From the NCBI GenBank assembly GCA_033063855.1, contig CP093829.1:23095537-23159536 (forward strand): DNA of 64,000 nucleotides, given 5' to 3'. A program made the position numbers and the translations under genes. The number at the start of each line of letters is the position of its first letter. The stretch's first letter is position 1. The notes under the pieces were generated by a model that was given only the letters and a program-made list of their open reading frames with translations, did not search any database and was not told where the DNA came from. This document shows positions 10,643 through 19,900 of the stretch, in pieces. This DNA comes from Smittia aterrima (taxonomy: Eukaryota; Arthropoda; Insecta; Diptera; Chironomidae).

Positions 10643-13600
10643 TCATGTCTCACTGAAGAGAAATCCAAGTGATTCTGCTGCTTTCGCTCGAACAGAGATT
10701 TGTTCGTCCTTTAGGCATTTCGAGATCTTCTCGCTACTTGTAGTTTCCAATTCTAATCGATATCTTTGGTCTTCGATATGCTTTCCTCCGTAATGATGAA
10801 GGAGCCCGAGGATTGTACAAGTGTGAGCTCGAATTTCGTTCCAATGACTTCGCAGATAAGGCAAGCAAGATTCGATTAAGCTGGAGACCTTATCAGGCAT
10901 CTCCAGACACTAAAGAGAAGATTTTATTAGAATCATTGAGAAGAGAAAATTGTCAATCAACTCACCGCAAGCTTCGTAAAGTTGTGAATGAAAATTTCAT
11001 AGTTCATCTGATAAAACTCTTCCAATTCACATTGAATCCTATAATTTAATTCTTTGGCATCAAGAAGTTCACCAACATGACGCAATGTCAATCGACAAGC
11101 CTAGAAAATAAATTTTATTAGCAAAAATATTTATTTTCAATCATTTATCAAACTCACTCGACTGATGATCGATTCATTCTCTCCAAGATGAAGAAGGAAA
11201 GGTCTTAAGTCGCGTTTGTTCACACAAATCACCAAAGAGAAGAATCGCAGCTTCCCGAATCTCAATCGATTGATTCTCAAAGAAAGGTCTGATCCGAATT
11301 GTCAACGAAACTTCAAAAAGATCGAGTTTTTCTTTCTTTATCGGTTCGATAACTCGACTCAGTCCCCGAAGCGATTCCAATGGAATGTTAATGAAGCAGT
11401 CAGTGTTATAGTCATCGATTCCTTTTAATAACGCGGCCAGCGCAAGTTCAGAATACTTCTCAATGTCATGTTGAGTCAAAGCTCCGACGAAAGCTAATCC
11501 ACGAATACAGAAACCGCGAACGAGTGGATTGGGGTCGGAAAGCGCAGCTGTCAAATGTAACATGATCACAGATGAGATATCCCCGCAAGGTTTCAATGGC
11601 ACGACTTGTGAGTAAAATCCAATCGCAGCGATTCGATGAGGATCACACGGTGATGACATGTACTTGCTTAGAGATTGAACGATTTCCTTCATCGACGAAG
11701 AGTTCATGCTCAAGGAATTTCCAGTTGCGACAGCTAATGTTGGTAAAAACTCAGCGAAATTCTTCAAGTCGGTACTCGAAGAAAGTTGAGGAGACATCTG
11801 CAGAGCATTCTTGATCTGCTCCATTCCAAGAACTTCAGTCAATTTAACAAAAGCATCGAGAACGACATTTGTTGGATTCACTTTGACAGCGTCACGATTT
11901 GAGTGGAAGCTGAAGCGAGTTCCTTTGCTATTCTTACTTGCCGATGATGGAACTTTAATCTTCTCCACGTCAACTTGAACTGGCGGTGTCATCAGAGGAA
12001 TTGTGTTTGTGTAAGTTGCAAGAGTTGTTAAGAACATTCCGAAAAGAGCTGCAAACCTTTTCTTGAATTCTCCATTTGATGATCCATCTTTGCTTGAAAT
12101 AATTTCCTTCAAAGCGCAGAGAACAGCAAAAGGTTGATGAGCAAGAGTCTTCTGAGCTTTTTCGTTCTCAGTTTGATCGTAAGGCGCAATCTCAAAAATT
12201 ATCTCAAGGAAGTTCTCTACAATTGTTCCAGTCAAGTCTGACTCGGCAGTCAGCGAATGCCAATATTCACTGACATTTTCATCGAAGGGCAGCGGTTGAA
12301 GAAGCATTTCCGCACAGACTAACTTTGGATGATGTTTCGTGAGTGACACGAGAGACAAATATCAATTCGTTCTAGTATTCGTGTTGTCGCAGGTCTTCAA
12401 AGCGTGGAAAGAATCTTTGACTAGATCGGGGATTGCGTGGAACATTTCAGAGCCTTTCAGCTGAATAAAATAGTTTAGAACGAGAGCAGCGCCAGCAGAA
12501 GCGTTAGAATCCGGATCATTCATGTTGTAAAGTAAAGTTTTCGAGAACGTTATGTATTGTTGGTTTGTGAGACGAAGAGCGATAATTCCAGCAATTTCCT
12601 TCGCCATTGTGACGATCTCATCGTTGTCATCGACTGTGATCTCATCACGAATCTTCTGCAGATCTAACATCCACTGCATACTGTCATCAGGAATAGTTAG
12701 AGTCTCGTAGATGCAAGAAAGCTCCAGGATTTTCTTTAGAATGTTCACGGAGATCTCTCGAACTCGACCATTCGAATCAATGCATCGAGGAATAACTTTG
12801 CCAAGCATGGCTCCAGTTTGATGGAATTTTGATGGCGCTTCGCATCCAATTTTCATCGTTCTAATGTAGGAGATAAGTGTCGCTTCCATAATCAGCGCCG
12901 CACAAATTCTAACTTGCGAGTTTTTCTCTTTCATCCACTTCTCGAGAATCGAAACAACATCGTCGAGTCCCGCAGGCGAAGGATTTCTTTCGAGAAGAAC
13001 TTTAATGAAGCAATTCAACTCTGGGATGCTGCTGTTGATGTGTGGAGCTAGATAACTTTGTTGTGTCTCGTCCTTGGCATCCAAGTTCAATGCCGCTGTG
13101 AAAAAATGATGCGATGTGATGTTGAGTAAGTTAGTTCCATCAAGATTTCCATCTTCGTTTGGAGACATCTTAATCAGATTTGTTGCGAGTTTAAGTATCG
13201 TTGGGTAAAGTGGAAGGTAATCGTAGAACCCGAAGTTGCCTGAGTTTGCATTCGATCCACTTCCCATCACATTCTCAATCGGAATCTTCAAAACGAGATG
13301 AAGAAGATCGTTTGTGTATTTAAATTCAGTTGTCTCATCTTCTTGTTCCATGTGTGTCTCCGTTATCATCAACAACGTTGTGAGAATAATTTTCTTGATC
13401 TGACACTCACGCATATCCATCAGCTGTCGATTGAGATATTCAATGACTTTATCGTTGAGTCCATCTGTGTTCTTTAATATGTTCGCCTTCGGTGTGCTCT
13501 GAATCATGTGATAGAAGCCAAAGATAACGAGAATCTTCAATCTGTAACGATCTGACTCCTTTTGAGTATCTTTGCTGAACTGCAGACGAGAGAAAAACGA

Positions 13601-15836
13601 TCCACTCTTCTTAATCGAGTCGTCGTTGATGATTGTCTCGAATTTCTTCATTAGAAGATTGTAATGAACGCGTGACACAAAACCAAGCGCTTTAGCTGCA
13701 TCCATGAACTTCTCATCAAGTTCACGATAAGTCACGACCTTCTCAAGCTTCTCCGATTTCACTTGGTTAATGATCAGATCCAACTTCGTGTCGACAGATG
13801 GTGGATCACTCACATTGCACAAGCAAAGTCCAAAGAGTTTCATTAACATTCCTCGTTCACATCTTAGATTCGGAACTACGAGTTCGGTGTTTAACTGATT
13901 TGGATTGGTTTGAGTAGGAGATGGCGCCGGTGGTTGATAGAGATTAAACTGATCGCTCATCTTGTTGACCAAAGATTCCGAAAACTTTACATCGTCAATA
14001 TCTTTGATAGTGGACATCACGATAAAATCGTTCTCGATAAAATGATCAACATGTTGTTGCATGATCTCACAAACTCGCTAGCTTCTTCTTGAGTTCCTTG
14101 ATCCGGTTGAACCTTCACTAAGTGACAGCAATGATGAACGAGAAATTTGATGAATATGCTGTGTTGAATGAAACCTTTCTGAGCAAATGCGACGACTGTA
14201 CGAAGAAGAATAGTTTTAATTTTAAACTGTCGCTCTGTTAGAACCATCTGATGCAGAATGTTGATAAATTCCTTCAATCTCAGCTTCACGACCTTTTCTT
14301 TGGTGTTCGTTAAGTGAGTGAGAAGCATGAGAGCTTTGACCTTCTCTCGATCATCATTGGACTTGAAACGAGTGCTGATAATCTCCATGACCCTTTCGCC
14401 GTAGTTTTTAGCAAGCAAATCGTAGCATCGTAGAACTTCGTTGTGGCTTCGAACGGCGACCGGCTTCTCGAAATCCGGATTTATGCAAATCAAATCAAAC
14501 AAAGTTACAATAATTGCATCGGCTTGGGAATCGAGTAATTTCGAGTCGATTCGTTGAGTTGTTTGAATGACGCTCGACAGGAAAATGCTGATTGAAGCTC
14601 TGTCGACTGAACGCTTGTACATCATGAGAAGTGTGTGAATGATCTTGTTGGTGGTATCGAGGATCTTCGACATCGCAAGCAGTGGGTACATGTAAGAGAG
14701 AACATTTAAAAACTCTGCGCAAAGCTTTGAATCACGAGTGTTGAGCCATTGCTGCATTAAAATATCGTAAATGATTCCAACTTCAACTGAGATGTCAAGT
14801 TGACTTTTAGGAATTTTCTCGCGAGCCGCAGCTGGCTTAGGTTCATCTTCAACGATTTCAATGTCACTCAAACTCGCTGTCTCACTTGTTGATATTGTTT
14901 CAATGAGATCAGGTTCATTGGAGAGATTGGAGCTTGTTGACGAGCCTCTCTGAACATTAGATTGATACTCCGTGATAGCATCGCAGAATTGTAGAATTGC
15001 ATTGGCGTACGATTGCTTCTGATAATCTTGTTTAATAAGCGACATCATTGGGATAGTTGTGGAAAGAATCTCTTTGATGTACGACACTGACTCATCCAAA
15101 TCTGATGATCTCGCGAGTTGACCCAACGTTTCAAGAACCATAAAATGTGTCACTTGATGAGGTTGAAGCAAAGCAGACAACTCATCCATAACTAGCTTGC
15201 AATGAAGACCTCCAATCGAAACGAGAATCTCTTTACATGGTTTCTGTATCGACTGAGTTGGTTCGTTATGTTTGATAAGTTCCGAAATTGTGTATTTAAT
15301 GCACTGGAGAATTGTTTCATTCTCGAGCAGTCGAATACTTGTTGTCGTGATGTGTTCGATGACCCTGAAAAATCAGATCAATTAGCATTTTCATTTTTTA
15401 ATTTCATTGTTGCGAATTTCACCTTAGAACAACAGCGATTACCGAATCAGCAAGTTTAGGATTCTTTTTTTTATAATCACACACATACAGAATGATCTCA
15501 TCGGGTTTTTTATCACCAATTTTTATTAACGAAGCTTCCGCTAATGCTTTCACTTGGTCATCTTTGTCCGCAAGAGATTCCAACAGCTGAGCGACTGCAT
15601 CTAAGTAATGTGAAGTTTGATTATTAAAAGGTTTGTTAAACGGGTTTCCGAATTGGTTAAACATGGCTTCTGAAGCCTTTGATGCGTTGTGTTTAATTTC
15701 AAGTGCGCGACTAACATCGAATGAGTCAATTTGTGAGTCAGATGATAAAAATGTATTTGAGCGAAGAAAAAGAAGTCTCGCACTTACTCTCTAGATTTTG
15801 ATTAGGAACTTTGACAAATGTAACGCTCTCGTTCAT
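10643..15836 (-). CDS. MROH1: MROH1-like HEAT-repeat protein, reading frame interrupted
   Basis: Maestro heat-like repeat protein; family members are long HEAT-repeat solenoids of poorly known role. Minus-strand exons: optional 5' exon 15836-15788 (MNESVTFVKVPNQNLE), then 15664-15423 (or from 15669 if the 5' exon is used), 15364-14071, a long block from about 14032 or 13984 to 11158, 11100-10966, and 10909-10643. This gives about 1,600 codons, close to the full length of the human protein. HEAT units recur throughout, for example LAQLLESLADKD-type helices at the start and ISVRAKAAESLGFLF at the end. Breaks: a frame change at 14000-14071, perhaps a short intron; an in-frame TGA at 12364-12362 with matching sequence on both sides; and a one-base frame change between about 11238 and 11200, beside SLTKHHPK- and CEQTRL-type conserved text. 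Either pseudogene decay, recoding or sequence error. The family call rests on remembered similarity. Confidence 0.72.
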
Positions 15837-16023
15837 TGCTGTAACACTCTTTGAATAATTTAATCTTCACTATTTGCTTCATGACTTTTCTTATCAACTT
15901 TTTATTTTTTTTAGTTGAAAATGACTTTTGTTATTGTTTTTAATCTCTTCTGATCCCAAAATCTTTGACAGTCCCTGGAATTTGAATAAAAACCGTTGAA
16001 ATATTTCATTTGTGTTGATCACT

Positions 16024-16029
16024 TTTATT
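16024..16029 (-). promoter_or_regulatory. Poly(A) signal of the 120-residue orphan gene
   Basis: TTTATT on plus reads AATAAA on minus, 91 bp past the stop codon at 16120. Confidence 0.4.
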
Positions 16030-16119
16030 GATGAAACTGGTAATATGATCTCAAAGCTCGATCAAAAATAATCAAAAAGAAACTGGTTGAGATGCTCAAA
16101 CAAAATACTCCGAGCATGT

Positions 16120-16802
16120 CTACATCAAAGAAGAAGCAGAAGAATATTTCGAGGACGATTCGCGAAAAGCTTTAAGACACTTAATCATTGTATCCATCGT
16201 TTCTTTCATGAGTTCAGCGTCTTGGGTATTATAAACCTTTACAGCCAACTCCATAAACTAAAAAGGTTTTATTATCACAGGTGAAAACCCCTACAGTAAG
16301 TTCGTTGTTAACTTACGCATGAAGGAGTATCATCTTTTGTTTTCTCACAAAAATATTTGAAGGGTTTATTCGAATCGTCAGTCGGCATTGTTGCGTCAGT
16401 CTTTGAATTTGACGAACTATCAACATCCATGGCAACCTAAAATGATAAATTTAGTACTTTGAAAGATAGAGTGGCTACTATATACCTTAATATTCGATAT
16501 CATCTCTTCTTCGGAACTGGAGTTGCCCATTGCATCGTCCCGTTTGCCGACGGAATCTATGGAAGAAAAACACATTGGCATAAAAATGCTGAATCACTCG
16601 TCGAAGATCAAATGCAAGAACAGAAGTCAATCATGATAGCATCGCAATCTTTTCAAACAGAATCTGTGATCGTCTCACAAAACATTTCAGCCAAACGTCC
16701 ACAACACAATCGCTCATTAACACTTGACATGTCAACGAATATCGGAAGAATTAATTCATTTGACTTACCACCTTCGCTCATCTTACCACTTTTGTCGCTC
16801 AT
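16120..16802 (-). CDS. Uncharacterised 120-residue acidic/Ser-rich protein, four exons
   Basis: Not recognised. Exons 16802-16769, 16556-16486, 16436-16317 and 16257-16120 have GT-AG junctions (donors GTAAGT, GTATAT, GTAAGT) and phases that fit, giving 121 codons with the stop. The first half (residues 1-60) is rich in Ser, Asp, Glu and Lys and looks disordered. Residues 62-110 (KPFKYFCEKTKDD, then FMELAVKVYNTQDAELMKE) look like a small helical domain with three Cys. The tail is SSSKYSSASSLM. The consistent phases of four short exons make this a real gene rather than chance ORFs. It starts 152 bp from POLQ in a head-to-head pair. Its intron 1, at 212 bp, is swollen by a 171-bp copy of POLQ exon 1; without it the intron would be about 41 bp. 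Confidence 0.75.
16580..16750 (+). repeat. Copied patch of POLQ exon 1 with internal 49-bp deletion
   Basis: 16580-16735 aligns to 17535-17690 (153 of 156 identical). 16730-16750 aligns to 17734-17754 (21 of 21). The two blocks share TGTCAA, present at both ends of the 49 bp missing from the copy. The patch lies in intron 1 of the orphan gene, away from both splice sites, in the same orientation as POLQ. Confidence 0.95.
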
Positions 16803-16954
16803 CTTTCTTGCTTGACGACCGAATCGCAAATGATAATTTCTTCTCGGTGATTCTCGCTCGCATCTTTTTTCTTGTGAAGCAAAATAAATTTTTGCTGTGA
16901 AGCGAAAAACTCAAATTTCGCTTCAGTTTGTTTTTGGCAGTTCATCCCAAGAAA
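16803..16954. promoter_or_regulatory. 152-bp divergent promoter between the orphan gene and POLQ
   Basis: Only 152 bp separates the two ATGs, so the promoters must be shared or overlap. The segment has two TGTGAAGC strings (16873 and 16896) and a perfect 9-bp hairpin, GAAGCGAAA then TTTCGCTTC, with an 8-base loop at about 16899-16924. No TATA box. The same hairpin was carried to 6557 in the copied patch. Confidence 0.5.
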
Positions 16955-19900
16955 ATGTCGAATTACATTTTAGATTCGTTTGACATCGGAGAGAACACTT
17001 TACGCGAACTTGAGAAGCAATCGAACATCATCAGAACTCCACTGAGTTCAAAGAAACAAGAGAATTACTCGGACGACGATGAAATTATAGAAGAATCGCC
17101 AAATGCGAAAGAAAAATTTTGTTCGTTGTCTCATCTGCCTTTACATGAACAACTTAAACATGCAACACAAAGAGGAAAACAACGACGTCATCTGGAGAGA
17201 ACGAGATCAGTCATCAAGAATCCTAATCAAAGTCGAAGAGAAATTTCATCGATCAGCAGAATTTTGAAAGATGAAGGGAATTTAGATTTCTCTGCTTGGG
17301 AAAAGTCAGCAGCTAAACTTGTTTCGCCAGGAGTTTTCACGATAAAATCGGATCCTCCAAAAGAGACTTTTTTAAATGCAGAGCCAGTTTGTCTCTCACA
17401 GGATGTTTTCACTGAAGATCCTCTTGACATTGCAATCACTGCCGATCTTCCATTACACGTCCCAACTGACTTCGACGATGATGGCATCAATTGGGATAAC
17501 GTCTCATTCATGCAGTCACCTGTTCCTGTTAATGATAAAGATGCTGAATCACTCGTCGAAGATCAAATGCAAAAACAGAAGTCAATCATGATAGCATCGC
17601 AATCTTTTCAAACAGAATCTGTGATCGTCTCACAAAACATTTCAGTCAAACGTCCACAACACAATCGCTCATTAACACTTGACATGTCAAAAAATCTTCG
17701 TTTGTTATCAAGCTGGAACCTTCCACAAAGTGTTGTCAACGAATATCGGAAGAAGAATATCGTTGAGATGTACGAGTGGCAATTGGAATGTTTAACGATT
17801 CCAAGAGTAATCTTTGAATTATCAAATTTAGTTTATTCCGCTCCAACATCAGGTGGCAAGACACTCATCGGTGAGGTTCTCATGATCAAAAGTATCGTAG
17901 AGCTCAAAAAGAAAGCACTTTTCATCCTTCCATTCGTCTCAGTTGTTCGTGAAAAAATGTTATATCTTCAAGTAAGTTAATTTGATTTTACAAGAGCTCA
18001 AGAGTTTAAAATATTTTTTAATCAACAGGATCTGCTAACGAGTTCAGGGATTCGAGTCGAAGGATTCTTCGGCGGTTATCATCCTCCAGGTGGCTTTGAG
18101 TCAATCGATCTCGCTGTTTGCACAATTGAAAAAGCGAACAGCATTGTAAACCGGCTCCTTGAACAAGACCGCCTCAGTGATATTGGAATAATCGTGATTG
18201 ACGAAATTCATTTGATCTCAGACCCTAATCGTGGATACATTCTTGAGCTGCTGTTGACAAAAATCCTTTACATGCGCGAGAAGTTTAATCTTGATATTCA
18301 AATCGTTACAATGTCAGCTACACTTCCTAACGTTGATTTACTTACAAAGTGGCTGCGAGCTGAATTCTACCAAACAGATTATCGTCCCATCGAACTACGC
18401 GAGATGATCAAGATCGGCAAGAATATTTTCGATTCTGATATGAAATTACTTCGAGTGGCAAACGAACAATTAAAAGAATTCTTTCCTGATGACACCGACG
18501 AAGTTTGTGGACTAGCAATGGAGACGATACTTGATAATTGTCAGCTCATAATCTTTTGTCCAACAAAGACTTGGTGCGAGAAGCTTTGCAGAAAACTTGC
18601 TGAAGGGATTTACAACATGGTGAAAGCAAAACATAAAGCAATCGAAGATGTCTTTGATAAGAAGCGACTCGTGAATCTTCTTGAACAAATTAAATCATTG
18701 CCAAGTGGAGTCGACAAACCTTTACTTGATTCACTTAACTATGGCTGTGCGTTTCATCACGCTGGACTAACGACTGATGAGCGAGACATTGTCGAAATGG
18801 GATTCAAAGATGGAACATTAAAAGTTCTTGTGGCAACGAGCACTTTAGCATCTGGTGTCAATCTACCTGCTCGTCGAGTAATAATTCGAACTCCAATGTT
18901 CGGCAAAGCAATGATGAGCAATCTAACTTATCGACAAATGATTGGTCGAGCTGGTCGCAAAGGTCAAGATATCCTTGGTGAATCGATTCTCGTGTGTGAT
19001 AGCATTACAGCAAAAACGGGAAAGCAACTGATCAACACTCCGCTCGATCCTGTTTCGTCGTGCTTGCATAACAACAACCACGAACATCTCAAACGTGCAA
19101 TTCTTGAAATCATTGCTTCAGGAGTCGCCAAAACTAAAACTGATCTCGAGAATTTCATTAATTCAACGCTTTTCTGTCAACAACACAACATCACTTTCAC
19201 TTATTTCAATGAAGAAGATGAAAGCAAATTCAAGGAGCTTATAAATAAAAAGACGACCACAAAGACTGCGATGCCAAGTAAGGAAGTTAAAGATAAAGAT
19301 AAAAGTCAAGATCCTGTGAAGAGCGCAATGGATTTCCTCTTGGATTTTGAGTTTATCCGTGTCCATCTCGAAGAGGAGAGCAATGAGATTCAATTCGTAC
19401 CAACTCGACTTGGTCTCGCTTGTCTTTCTTCATCAATGCCGCCAAGAGATGGTTTCTTCCTTTTTTCTGAGCTTCAAAAAGCTCAACAAAGCTTTGTTCT
19501 TGCGTCAGAGCTTCACTCGATTTATCTCGTGACTCCTTTCTCAGTTGCCAGTCAACTAAACGAACTCGATTGGACACATTTCGATGATTTGTTTGACGAG
19601 TTACCAGCAAGTATGAAAAAAGTTGGGGAAATTGTTGGTGTTAGCAAAGCATTCATTCTCAAAGGAATTCGTTTGAGGAAAGGAAACGATGCAAAAGCTG
19701 TCGAGACGGAAGCGATTCACAAACGGTAAGAAGAGAGCTTTTATTTTCAGCTTTGATTTTAATTTTTCTTTTTAGTTTCTTTACAGCTTTGGCTCTTCAA
19801 GATCTTGTAAACGAGAAGTCAATTGACGAGGTGTCAAAGAAATTTGGAATCCATCGTGGTGTGCTTCAGAACCTTCAGCAAATGTCATCTCTGTTTGCTG

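Noticed and set aside
16459..16815. 118-codon plus ORF containing POLQ-like residues
   Set aside because: Its POLQ-like part comes from the copied patch; the flanks are antisense of orphan-gene exons. Not a POLQ alternative exon: no suitable splice sites join it to 16955.
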